A stretch of DNA of 64,000 nucleotides from JAITVM01 sp031551135. Lineage in GTDB: Bacteria; Bacillota; Clostridia; Lachnospirales; JAITVM01. Where the stretch lies: positions 62,001 to 126,000 of the forward strand of contig JAVBOA010000009.1 in NCBI GenBank assembly GCA_031551135.1. Reading direction: 5' to 3'. This document shows, one piece after another, positions 15,127 to 24,469 of the stretch. The notes beneath the pieces are model-generated. The model made no database searches. It saw only the letters and a list, made by a program, of their open reading frames with translations, and had not been told where the DNA came from. A program made the position numbers and the translations under genes. Each line of letters begins with the position of its first letter. Positions within the stretch are counted from its first letter, which is position 1.

Positions 15127-16293
15127 ATGGCAACTGGACGCGGAGGAAATAGCATAAAGACAAAACTCGGATTTTTGATTTATGGAGAGCAAGGGACTTG
15201 GAAATCATCTATGTCACTTGAGTTCTTAAAATTCAAAAATGAGGACGGAAGACCTTTTAAAGTTTTGTATATCGATGCCGAACAAGGCTCTATAGATTCT
15301 TATCTCGATAAATACGAGGAATCCGGGATTGACTTAAAAAACATCTACATAGTATATACTCAAAGTATATCAGAAGTTAGAGAGTTCATCAGACGAGCAA
15401 AAAACAACGAAGATTTTTACGAATTTGATGATGATACCGGAGAAGAAACATCAAAAATTTACCTCGATTCAGAAGGAAATCCATTTAGAGCAGATGCAAT
15501 TGTTATTGACGGGGCTTCACTATTGTATGTGGCAAAACAACAAAGCTTTGTTGAATTCAGCAAAAAACGGGCAACAGTCAGAGCAGCTAAAAATGAACTT
15601 GTCGGCTTGGCAAAAGAAGTTGCGATTGAAGGTGCAAGCATTGAGATCAAAGATTATAATTCTTTAAAATTCGAAGGACAAAATTTTATATTGGATTTGC
15701 TTGCTTGCGGAAAACATTTTGCGGTTACTTGCCGTGAGGTTGACGAAAAAGAACAATTTAAAGATAAGACCGGTGAAATTAAATCTATGGCAACCGGAAG
15801 AAAACAACCGGAAGGCTTTAAAGATATTCGTTACAACGTGAAAACTGTAATCAGATTATTTAAAGACACAGACGGCGTTATCAAAGGTCTCGTTGAAAAT
15901 AAGGATAGATCGCTTGTACACGTTCAGGATGAAATTTTGATTGAGCCAAGTTTATTGGATTGGCAAATCGTGATTTCTAAGAACAAAGGAAAAAAGGATT
16001 TCAAACCGTCGAATCATTTAGACAAATCCGTAAATGCCGAAGTTAAAGCTATCGAAAAACAAAATGCTAAATATGAAGATGAACTTATAAATGATGATAA
16101 ATCTAACGCCATTGGCGAACTGAACTGTATTGAGGATTATCATGCGGCAATAAAAACTGTTTTGACCGGTTTACCACAAACACAAAAATCTGAAAAAGCT
16201 AAAAAGATAAAAGAAGCCGGATATCCGACCGCATATGAGAAAATTACTGATATAGATAAACTTAAGGAATATCTTGAAATTGTAAAAGGCTAA
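15127..16293 (+). CDS. Phage RecA-like ATPase (AAA_24/Sak4-like)
   Basis: A 388-residue protein with Walker A GEQGTWKSS (residues about 19-27), Walker B ADAIVIDGA and a RecA-core layout without the RecA DNA-binding C terminus. The family includes Sak4 recombinases that anneal and exchange strands with help from the phage SSB. A putative SSB is encoded upstream in the same operon. The C-terminal end carries a lysine-rich helical module (DYHAAIKTVLTGLPQTQKSEKAKKIK). Confidence 0.82.
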   Translation: MATGRGGNSIKTKLGFLIYGEQGTWKSSMSLEFLKFKNEDGRPFKVLYIDAEQGSIDSYLDKYEESGIDLKNIYIVYTQSISEVREFIRRAKNNEDFYEFDDDTGEETSKIYLDSEGNPFRADAIVIDGASLLYVAKQQSFVEFSKKRATVRAAKNELVGLAKEVAIEGASIEIKDYNSLKFEGQNFILDLLACGKHFAVTCREVDEKEQFKDKTGEIKSMATGRKQPEGFKDIRYNVKTVIRLFKDTDGVIKGLVENKDRSLVHVQDEILIEPSLLDWQIVISKNKGKKDFKPSNHLDKSVNAEVKAIEKQNAKYEDELINDDKSNAIGELNCIEDYHAAIKTVLTGLPQTQKSEKAKKIKEAGYPTAYEKITDIDKLKEYLEIVKG

Positions 16294-16304
16294 ACCTAAT
16301 TCTG

Positions 16305-16334
16305 CTTGCTGCCTGTCACAAGATGGGCGGCAAG
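16305..16334 (+). promoter_or_regulatory. Intercistronic hairpin before a ribosome site
   Basis: CTTGCTGCC (16305-16313) pairs with GGCGGCAAG (16326-16334), one wobble pair, loop of 12. It ends 3 bases before AAGGGAGGA of the next gene, so it could set upstream mRNA 3' ends or affect ribosome access. Confidence 0.45.
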
Positions 16335-16349
16335 AAGGGAGGATTTTTT

Positions 16350-16970
16350 TTGAAAGCGTGTGCTTTCTGCAAAGAAAAAATTATAAAAGAAAATAATTGT
16401 TATGTTGAAAGAAACGGCAAGGCTTATCATAATAATTGTTTTATCGAATATATGACTACGATTAAAAATCTTCGCTGGAGATGGACAAAGGAACAGTGCG
16501 AAAAATATATTGAAGAATTTATTTCTAAAATAAAATCTAAAAATACAAGAAAAGCTCTGACAGATTATATATTTGAATTTTATGGGATAACATATTTATC
16601 AAAAAGCTTTTATATAAAATTGGATTCTATATATAAAGGAAGATATCTGCATTTTAAAAATGCTGTATCGCCGGAAGACCTTCTTGATATGTGGAAGCGG
16701 CAAGCGAATTATTTGAAATCGGTAAATTTGGTCAATATTAACAAAGGAAAAATAATTAAAGATGAAAATAGGGTAAATTACGATTTAAGTATTTTATTAA
16801 GTAAATACGATAGTTACTGCAAATGGAAATTAGAAAAAGAAACTGAAAATAAGCGCCTTGAAGCACAGATTGCAGATATCAACAAAAATACTGAAGCGAT
16901 AAATCAGATTTCAAAACAGAGAAGACCAAACAAAAGCAATTCGATATTTGATTATTTGGATGAAATTTAA
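16350..16970 (+). CDS. Zinc-ribbon phage protein next to the helicase
   Basis: A 206-residue protein starting at TTG 16350, 8 bases after GGGAGGA. The N terminus has C-x2-C and H-x2-C ligands (CAFCKEKI ... GKAYHNNC), a LIM-like zinc site, followed by a helical body and a C-terminal coiled coil. It immediately precedes the DnaB-like helicase. By position it may be a helicase loader, but there is no AAA motif, so this is only a suggestion. Confidence 0.65.
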   Translation: MKACAFCKEKIIKENNCYVERNGKAYHNNCFIEYMTTIKNLRWRWTKEQCEKYIEEFISKIKSKNTRKALTDYIFEFYGITYLSKSFYIKLDSIYKGRYLHFKNAVSPEDLLDMWKRQANYLKSVNLVNINKGKIIKDENRVNYDLSILLSKYDSYCKWKLEKETENKRLEAQIADINKNTEAINQISKQRRPNKSNSIFDYLDEI

Positions 16971-16984
16971 TTGGTGGTGTAAAA

Positions 16985-18508
16985 ATGCCGACAGAAGCTA
17001 TTAATACAGCTAATGAGTTTCTTGTTGTTGGCTCAATATTTAAAAGACCGGAATTATTAGTGGAATACAGTAGATATATTAAAAGTAAATACGATTTTTC
17101 TGATAAAGCGACAATATTTTTATATGACTCTATGGAAATAATGTATTCCAAAAGAACTCAGAATTTTAATCAAAATTCGGTAATTACTTTTATGGCAGAA
17201 GATAAAGAACGATTAAAAATTTTCAAAGATATCAACGGATGGAAATTATTAAATGAATGGGGTAATCTTGCAGAGCCGGAGAATTTTAAGAATTATTTTG
17301 AAGTACTGAAGAAATATTCTTTATTGCGGGAATACGAAAGAGAAGGCTTTAATATAAGCAAAATTTTGAATCATCCAAAGTTCGAAGCTTTCTCGGCACT
17401 TGATATTTATAGGCTGATCAGGGCAAAAGCCGACAGAGTTCATACTGCGATTATTGAAAACAGCGAAATTGACATCTTAAACAAGAATATTAAAAAAACG
17501 CTACTAAATTGCATGGATATACCTGATATGGGCTTAATAACGCCTTATCCGCTTTGGAATGATATATTCCGCGGTCTGCGAGATGAAAATTTATTTGTTG
17601 TTGGTATGCTGTCAAACGCAGGAAAATCAAGGTTTATGTTTAAACTTATCGCATATATTACTTTGGCTCTGAAAGAAAAAGTATTCGTTATGTTAAATGA
17701 AATGACTTTAAAACAGATGAAATTTTGCTTAATTACAACGGTCATAAACAATTGTGAATTTCAAGAATTGTTCAAAATAAAACTGAACAAAAAAGAAAAA
17801 GAAATTGCTTTGGGTTTATACAAAGACGACTATGGCGATTTTATTTACCGAAAAACCAATGAAAATGGGGATTTTATTAATTCGCTTGAAGAACATATTT
17901 CTGAAGTCGAATCGAAATCTTCGGAATATAGAAATATTATGGCTATTGCCGACTGGATAGAATCGGAAACTGAAGGACTGATTATTTCTAAAGAGCTGAA
18001 TATTTATGATGACAAAACTCTTGAATTTGAAATCAGGAAATCAGTTTTAACAAGCGGAACGAGATATATTTTTTATGACACTTTGAAGGATGATATTAGA
18101 AATATCGGTGACTGGTCCGGCCTAAAGAAGACCACGACAAAATTATCTGAATTAGCCAAAGAATTGAAAATATTTTTGTATGGCAGTATTCAGCTAACCG
18201 ACGATGCCGAATATGTATCTCCGGATGATTTAACATCTATGAATATAGCAAACTGCAAGCAGCTTAAACATCTTGTTGATTCATTGATGCTATTCAAAGA
18301 AATTAAGCCAACAGAAATATTTAAATACGGCTATATCGCTTTTCATTCTGATTGGGGAACACCATCGGTTCATAATTTGGAAGAAGGGAAAAAATATTAT
18401 TGCGGTGTGGTTGATAAGAACAGAGCTGGTGAGAAGAAGAAAATTCTTTATGAAGTTAATCTGGACTATAACACTTGGTACGAATTAGGAGAATTGATTC
18501 GAAGATAG
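16985..18508 (+). CDS. DnaB-like replicative helicase
   Basis: A 507-residue protein with an N-terminal helical domain (about 1-150) and a C-terminal RecA-type ATPase: Walker A in GMLSNAGKSRFMF (around residue 210), MLNEMT (the helicase motif following the first strand), and TRYIFYDTLKD as Walker B. In DnaB the C-terminal domain forms the hexamer that unwinds DNA ahead of the fork. It overlaps no neighbour but is packed between a zinc protein and a primase, so it forms part of the element's own fork machinery. Confidence 0.85.
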   Translation: MPTEAINTANEFLVVGSIFKRPELLVEYSRYIKSKYDFSDKATIFLYDSMEIMYSKRTQNFNQNSVITFMAEDKERLKIFKDINGWKLLNEWGNLAEPENFKNYFEVLKKYSLLREYEREGFNISKILNHPKFEAFSALDIYRLIRAKADRVHTAIIENSEIDILNKNIKKTLLNCMDIPDMGLITPYPLWNDIFRGLRDENLFVVGMLSNAGKSRFMFKLIAYITLALKEKVFVMLNEMTLKQMKFCLITTVINNCEFQELFKIKLNKKEKEIALGLYKDDYGDFIYRKTNENGDFINSLEEHISEVESKSSEYRNIMAIADWIESETEGLIISKELNIYDDKTLEFEIRKSVLTSGTRYIFYDTLKDDIRNIGDWSGLKKTTTKLSELAKELKIFLYGSIQLTDDAEYVSPDDLTSMNIANCKQLKHLVDSLMLFKEIKPTEIFKYGYIAFHSDWGTPSVHNLEEGKKYYCGVVDKNRAGEKKKILYEVNLDYNTWYELGELIRR

Positions 18509-18519
18509 GTGGTGTAATA

Positions 18520-19545
18520 TTGGAAGTCGATTCTTTAAAAAAATACATAATTGATAATGACTTGATAATTGAAATATTGGAGAAATTAGGATGTCATCAT
18601 GTGCGTGATAAAGGCGATTATATTTCGGCAGCCAATCCTGACGGAGATAATCCTTCCGCTATAACTGTTTATAAAAATGAAAATCTGACAACTAAAAATT
18701 ACACCAGAAATATTTTAAGAGATGATATTTATTCTTCTGATTTAATTACCTTGGTAGAATTTTTTGAAAAATGTAACTTTTTCGAGGCTTTGAAGAAAAT
18801 TTCAGGCTGGATTGATTTAGACTTTTATCATGATTTCGAAAAAGAACTTCCGGAAAGTATAAAAATCACAAAAATGATATTAGAAATGCAAAGAGGCATA
18901 GAATCAACTGAAAACGACAGACCTCTAAAGCCTATTTCAGAAAAAATATTAAATTATTATCCGAAACGAGTAAATGATATGTTTTTAAAAGACGGCATTG
19001 ATTATAATACTCAAAATTTATTTGAAATCGGGTATTGTGATCGAAGTAATCGCATAGCGATTCCGATTAGAGATGAAATCGGAACTTTGATTGGAATTAA
19101 AGGGAGATTGTTTCAAAAATTAATTTCTGAAAATGAGATGAAGTATATATATTTAGAGCCTTGCAGCCGGTCGAAGATTTTATATGGAATTTATCTGACT
19201 CTGCCATATATAAAGGAAAAGAAAATTTGCTATGTAACGGAATCAGAAAAAGCCGTTCAGCAACTTTGGAGTATGGGCTATAAAAATTCTTGTGGTATCG
19301 GCGGTAAAAATATTTCGAAAGAGCAAATCAATAAGCTTACGAGATTATGCGTAGAAATTGTTTTTTTATTTGACAAAGACGTATCCAAAAATGAATTGGA
19401 AGAAATAGCTGATAGATTTGTTGAAAATCAAAAAGTATATGCCGTAATTGATGCTAATGACATCCTTGGAGAAAAGGAGTCACCGACCGATAATAAGGAA
19501 AAATTTGAACTCTTGATTAAAAATAATCTTTTCAGAATCAGATGA
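18520..19545 (+). CDS. DnaG-like primase
   Basis: A 341-residue protein starting at TTG 18520 after AGGTGGTG. The N-terminal segment (GCHHVRDKGDYISAANPDGDNPSAITVY) resembles the CHC2 zinc-binding region of primases but with altered ligands. The Toprim core follows: ICYVTESEKAVQQLWSMG (catalytic Glu) and EIVFLFDKDVSKNE (Asp-x-Asp-like). It lacks a helicase domain, which is supplied by the preceding DnaB-like gene. It would make primers for the DnaE encoded two genes later. Confidence 0.85.
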   Translation: MEVDSLKKYIIDNDLIIEILEKLGCHHVRDKGDYISAANPDGDNPSAITVYKNENLTTKNYTRNILRDDIYSSDLITLVEFFEKCNFFEALKKISGWIDLDFYHDFEKELPESIKITKMILEMQRGIESTENDRPLKPISEKILNYYPKRVNDMFLKDGIDYNTQNLFEIGYCDRSNRIAIPIRDEIGTLIGIKGRLFQKLISENEMKYIYLEPCSRSKILYGIYLTLPYIKEKKICYVTESEKAVQQLWSMGYKNSCGIGGKNISKEQINKLTRLCVEIVFLFDKDVSKNELEEIADRFVENQKVYAVIDANDILGEKESPTDNKEKFELLIKNNLFRIR

Positions 19546-19554
19546 GGTGAAAAT

Positions 19555-21273
19555 TTGGAATATAAACTTATTGAAAATAGTTTGAATGATTTAGAGAATA
19601 TCAAAAAAACAATTTTCTATAACAGAGGAATAAAGGATATTGAAGACTTTATTAGCCTTAAATCTACTTGTTTATATAGTTATTCAAAACTTAGAAATAT
19701 TGAGGATGCTAAAAATTGTTATCTTAAGCATTTAGCGAACAATAGCAGAATGCATATAATCGTAGACAGTGATGTTGACGGATATACTTCAGCGGCTATG
19801 GTTTATTCTTACACAAAAAGGCTGAATCCAAACATAGAAATTTCTTATTCTTTACATACTAAAAAGGGACATGGATTATCAAATGATATTAATGTTCCGG
19901 AAAATATTAATTTACTTATTATTCCTGATGCTGGTAGCAATGATTATGAGCAATGCAAGGCTTTATTTGAAAAAGGCGTTGAAATAATTGTACTCGACCA
20001 TCACGAATGTGATATTGTAAACGATTGCGCAATTGTTGTTAATAATCAAATCTGCGATTATCCGAATAAATATTTATGCGGAGCAGGGATTGTGTATAAA
20101 TTTTTGCAATCAGTTGATTCTGAAACATGGAATAATTTTGCTGATGATTATTTAGATTTAACGGCACTTGCGCTGATTAGCGACAATATGAATGTTACAT
20201 CATTAGAAACAAGGTATCTAATTAATGCCGGTATAAAGAGGATTAGGAACAAATTTTTTAAAGCACTTATAAATAAACAGGCCTTTTCGCTTGGAGAGAG
20301 ATTCACAGGAAGAGATATACAATTTTTGATAACTCCATTGATTAACGCAATGGTCAGGGCAGGTGACAGCGACGAAAAAGATTTAATGTTCAGGGCTTTT
20401 ATTGAACGAGATGAATATTTCGATTATAAAAAACGTGGTTCTGAGGATACAATCAAAGAAACTGTCTATGATAGAGCTGCAAGACTTTGTGTTAATGCTA
20501 AAAGCAGGCAGAACAGAAGTAAGGATAAAGGAATGCAAGACGTTATAGATTTTGTGAAATTTTATAAATTGGATGAAAATAAAATAATTTTTGCAAATGT
20601 AACGAATATTTTGAATTCAAATTTAACCGGAGTCGCTGCCATAAAAGTTGCGGATTATTTTAAAAAACCTTGTTTGCTACTTAGAAAAATTGATGATTCC
20701 ACGTTTGCTGGCTCCGGGAGAAATATTGATGACAGTGCGATTGAGAATTTGAAAGATTTTTTGGAAGACACAGAAGCCTTTGATTTTGTACAGGGACATC
20801 AATCGGCTTTTGGGGTTCAGATTAAGAAAGAAAAAATAAATAATGCGATTTTAGAAATTAACGATAAACTAAAAGACGCAGACTTTAAAACAGTCCAGGT
20901 CGATTTGATTATCTATGCGGATGACCTTTCGATTACCTTGATTAGAGAAATTGACGATTTGAAAGAATTCTTCGGGACTGGTTTTAAAGAACCAAAGCTT
21001 GTGATCGAAAATTTATTAGTATCTAAAGAACAGTTTTCTATTATGGGAAAAAACGAAGACAATTTCAAAATTGCAACAAACGATAACATTCAAATTATTA
21101 AATTTAGAATTAACGAAGATGATGAATTACTGAAGGCTTTGGAGTCAAAAGAAGAGGTCTATATTAATTTAATCGGAACGGCAAATATCAATAATTACAA
21201 AGGAATTCTGACTTGTCAAATAATTATTTCTGAATACGAAATATTACAAGCGGCGGGTGAGAATCTTGTATAG
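19555..21273 (+). CDS. DHH-family phosphoesterase, RecJ-like exonuclease
   Basis: A 572-residue protein starting with TTG after GAGGTG. It has the RecJ motifs IIVDSDVDGYTSA (DxDxDG, about residue 70), PDAGSND and IIVLDHHECD (DHH, about residue 147), and a C-terminal DHHA1-like region containing VAAIKVADYFKKPCLLL. RecJ is a 5'-3' single-strand exonuclease in repair and recombination. The 3' end overlaps the DNA polymerase start by 17 bp, indicating coupling. Confidence 0.88.
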   Translation: MEYKLIENSLNDLENIKKTIFYNRGIKDIEDFISLKSTCLYSYSKLRNIEDAKNCYLKHLANNSRMHIIVDSDVDGYTSAAMVYSYTKRLNPNIEISYSLHTKKGHGLSNDINVPENINLLIIPDAGSNDYEQCKALFEKGVEIIVLDHHECDIVNDCAIVVNNQICDYPNKYLCGAGIVYKFLQSVDSETWNNFADDYLDLTALALISDNMNVTSLETRYLINAGIKRIRNKFFKALINKQAFSLGERFTGRDIQFLITPLINAMVRAGDSDEKDLMFRAFIERDEYFDYKKRGSEDTIKETVYDRAARLCVNAKSRQNRSKDKGMQDVIDFVKFYKLDENKIIFANVTNILNSNLTGVAAIKVADYFKKPCLLLRKIDDSTFAGSGRNIDDSAIENLKDFLEDTEAFDFVQGHQSAFGVQIKKEKINNAILEINDKLKDADFKTVQVDLIIYADDLSITLIREIDDLKEFFGTGFKEPKLVIENLLVSKEQFSIMGKNEDNFKIATNDNIQIIKFRINEDDELLKALESKEEVYINLIGTANINNYKGILTCQIIISEYEILQAAGENLV

Positions 21274-24200
21274 CTCATTACATAACCATTCCGAATACAG
21301 CCTTCTTGACGGCTTTGCTAAGCCCGAAGAATATTTTAAACGTGCCTCGGAAATCGGGTTGAAAGCTTTTGCGATTACTGAGCATGGAAATCAATACAGC
21401 TGGGTATATTTTGATAAAATCAAAAAAAATTATCCGGATATAAAAATGATTTTCGGCATTGAACTATATGAGTGTTTTGATATGAGCGTTAAGGATGAAA
21501 ATAATAAATACTTCCACTTAATTGCGCTTGCAAAGAACGAAAACGGAAGAAAAGCCCTGAATTCCATTGTGACAAAAAGTAATTTTGAAGGTTTTTATTA
21601 TAAACCGAGAGTAGATATAACTCTTTTAAGGCCTTATGCGAACGACTTAATTATTCTAACGGCTTGCTTAGCCTCAAAGCTCTCAAGAGAAAAAAATTAT
21701 AAAAAATGTATTGAATACGTAAATGAATACAATTCGATTTTTCCGTATTTTTATCTCGAAATGCAAAGTCAGAATAATATTGAGCAGGAAGAATATAATA
21801 AGAAAATCCTGAAATTGTCGGCCGATACTGATACTCCTTTTGTTATAACAACGGACAGTCATGTGGCTTATGAGGAAGATTTGAAATATCAAGCGAGGCA
21901 TGTTCAGATTGCCCATGACAGCGATACGATATCAGAAGCCTATGATGGTTGTTATCTGCAATCTGAGGAAGAAATCCATAAAATCATGGATAAACAAATC
22001 GGAATTGAAAATGTAAATATCGGACTTGAAGAAACGAATAAAATCGCTGATTTAATTGAATTTGTAGAAATGCCATTTCAAAAACCGAAGCTGCCTAAAT
22101 TCAAAATTCCTGAATCTTTTAAATCAGAACTTGATTATCTAAAATATTTATGTAAACAAGGTTGGGAACGCAGAAATATAAACAACCTGCCGTTAGCGGA
22201 GATTGAGAAACGGAAAGAAAGATTAAATTATGAAATAGAAATTATTAATCAAATGGGATATGTGGGATATTTTCTGATTGTCTGGGATTTTGTGAATTAC
22301 GCAAAAAGCAGCAGTATTATGGTCGGTGATGGACGAGGCTCCGGTGGCGGAAGCTTTGTAAATTATCTTTTGGGAATTTCAGAGCTTGACCCAATTAAAT
22401 ACGATTTAATTTTTGAGAGATTTTTGAATCCTGAACGTGTTTCAATGCCGGATATCGATTTGGATTTTTCCGATAAAGCAAAAATTGTTGAATATCTTTC
22501 GAATAAATACGGCGTTGATAATGTATGTCAGATTATTAATTTCTCTTATATAACGCCGGTTGTCGCAATCAAAGATGTAGGAAAAGTCTTAAAAATCCCG
22601 TATTTCATCTGTGATAAAATCAGCAAAAAATTCACTAACTCTACTTTTGATGAATGTTTGGCTAACAATACAAATATTTTAATCGAATACAAAGAATATG
22701 AGGAGCTTTTTGAAATCGCTTCGAAAATCAGCGGAAGAGTGAGGCACGCAAGCATACATGCCGGTGGTGTCGGGATAGTCGATACCAGTATAAATGATTT
22801 CATGGGAATGAAAGTCGGCAGTGATAACGAGCATATAATTCAGGTTGATAAAGTCATGGTTGAAGAAATAGGTATTATCAAATTTGATATTCTCGGGGTT
22901 TCTACGCTTTCTGTGCTTCAAAATGCAATGAAATACGCGGGAATCAAGCCGGAAGATTTAAGTATCGATAATCCTGATTTTTTCAATAATGATAAAATGT
23001 ACGAACTTCTGCAAAGCGGAAGAACAAACGGAGTTTTTCAGGTTGAATCACAGGGAATGAAAGATTTACTTTTACAATTAAAGCCGACAAACCTTGAAGA
23101 TGTATCCGCAATATTGGCTTTATATCGTCCTGACTCAATGCCTATGTTGGAAGATTATATATATTATAAGCATCATGAGGATGAAATTAAATATTGGCAT
23201 ACGGATATGATACCGATTTTGAATAAGACATATGGCTGTATAATTTATCAAGAACAAATTATGGACATTGTAAGAACTTTCGGCGGCAGAAGCTACGGCG
23301 GTGCTGATCAATTCAGGCGTGGAATCGGCAAAAAGAATGTTAAATTAATTCAAGAAGAATCATCAAAACTTAAAGACGAAATAATTCAGAATAATTATCC
23401 AGAAGAACTTGCAGAAAAAATAAGCTCTTATCTTGCTACAATGGGTGGATATTCTTTCAATAAAAGTCACTCTGCTTTGTATTCGATACTAGCGCTGAAG
23501 ACGGCGTATTTAAAAGCCAATTATCCACTTGAATTTTTCTGTGCACTATTAAATCAAAACAGAAATAATTTCGGAATTTTAAACAAATACATTGTGGATG
23601 CAATCTCGTTTGGTATTGAAATTTTACCGCCGGAAATTAATAAATCCATAGAAGAATTTACAATTTACAAAGGGAAAATACTTTTTGGTTTATCTGCCAT
23701 AAAAGATATAGGCGAAAATATTGTTAGATATTTGTTGGCCGAAAGGCAAAAAGGGGTGTTTACAAGTTTAGAGGATTTAAACTGTAGGTTAAATTTATCA
23801 AAAACTCAAGTAGTCGCTTTGATTAAATCCGGTGCGATACCTTGCAAGGACAAAATGCAGTTCCTCAAAAAATATGCCAAAAGTCTGTATAAAACAAGCG
23901 AATTCAAAGAAGTCACGACTTTACCCAAATTGTCTGTATTAAAAGATAAATATAATATTGATACAGATATTGTAAAAACTAAAGAAGAGCGTCTACGCCT
24001 CTATAACAAAGCAAAATATATCGAACACAAATCGACTCAGGAATTTAAATTCAATAAACATATGAATGATTTCGAAAATCAGTATCTGCAAGAGGAAGCT
24101 TTTTGGGAATTCGAAACATTATCAATATTTCTGAATCACAATCCTTTTAATGAAGCTTTAAAATTAATAAGCCATTCCTTTGACGAACTGCCCAATAATT

Positions 24201-24460
24201 CAGAAGGCGTGATCGTCGGCGTGATAGCAAATATTACAAAGAAAAAAGACAGGCATGGAAAACAATTTGCCTTTATATCGCTTTATTCAGTTTTTGGATT
24301 AATTGAAATCACTTGCTGGCATACGCAATTTAAAAGATACGAAGAACTGTTATGTAAACGTATGCAGGTCTCTATTTTGTATAAGAAGAAAGATGATAAA
24401 GCGATTGTAAAAGAAGTAATGGAATATAAAGAATGGCTCAGTATCAGAAAGGACGGGTGA
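21257..24460 (+). CDS. dnaE: DNA polymerase III alpha subunit, DnaE type
   Basis: A 1067-residue protein with an N-terminal PHP domain (SLHNHSEYSLLDG, ITEHGN), the polymerase palm with SMPDIDLDFSD (around residues 395-405; catalytic Asp pair), the thumb and fingers (GGADQFRRGIGKK), the helix-hairpin-helix region and a C-terminal OB fold (GVIVGVIANITKKKDRHGKQFAF). The length is typical of DnaE1/DnaE3. Start is GTG 21257 or TTG 21266, both within the end of the RecJ-like gene. A full replicative polymerase on an element of this kind means host-independent fork synthesis. Confidence 0.95.
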   Translation: MRILYSSLHNHSEYSLLDGFAKPEEYFKRASEIGLKAFAITEHGNQYSWVYFDKIKKNYPDIKMIFGIELYECFDMSVKDENNKYFHLIALAKNENGRKALNSIVTKSNFEGFYYKPRVDITLLRPYANDLIILTACLASKLSREKNYKKCIEYVNEYNSIFPYFYLEMQSQNNIEQEEYNKKILKLSADTDTPFVITTDSHVAYEEDLKYQARHVQIAHDSDTISEAYDGCYLQSEEEIHKIMDKQIGIENVNIGLEETNKIADLIEFVEMPFQKPKLPKFKIPESFKSELDYLKYLCKQGWERRNINNLPLAEIEKRKERLNYEIEIINQMGYVGYFLIVWDFVNYAKSSSIMVGDGRGSGGGSFVNYLLGISELDPIKYDLIFERFLNPERVSMPDIDLDFSDKAKIVEYLSNKYGVDNVCQIINFSYITPVVAIKDVGKVLKIPYFICDKISKKFTNSTFDECLANNTNILIEYKEYEELFEIASKISGRVRHASIHAGGVGIVDTSINDFMGMKVGSDNEHIIQVDKVMVEEIGIIKFDILGVSTLSVLQNAMKYAGIKPEDLSIDNPDFFNNDKMYELLQSGRTNGVFQVESQGMKDLLLQLKPTNLEDVSAILALYRPDSMPMLEDYIYYKHHEDEIKYWHTDMIPILNKTYGCIIYQEQIMDIVRTFGGRSYGGADQFRRGIGKKNVKLIQEESSKLKDEIIQNNYPEELAEKISSYLATMGGYSFNKSHSALYSILALKTAYLKANYPLEFFCALLNQNRNNFGILNKYIVDAISFGIEILPPEINKSIEEFTIYKGKILFGLSAIKDIGENIVRYLLAERQKGVFTSLEDLNCRLNLSKTQVVALIKSGAIPCKDKMQFLKKYAKSLYKTSEFKEVTTLPKLSVLKDKYNIDTDIVKTKEERLRLYNKAKYIEHKSTQEFKFNKHMNDFENQYLQEEAFWEFETLSIFLNHNPFNEALKLISHSFDELPNNSEGVIVGVIANITKKKDRHGKQFAFISLYSVFGLIEITCWHTQFKRYEELLCKRMQVSILYKKKDDKAIVKEVMEYKEWLSIRKDG

Positions 24461-24469
24461 TAGAGGAGG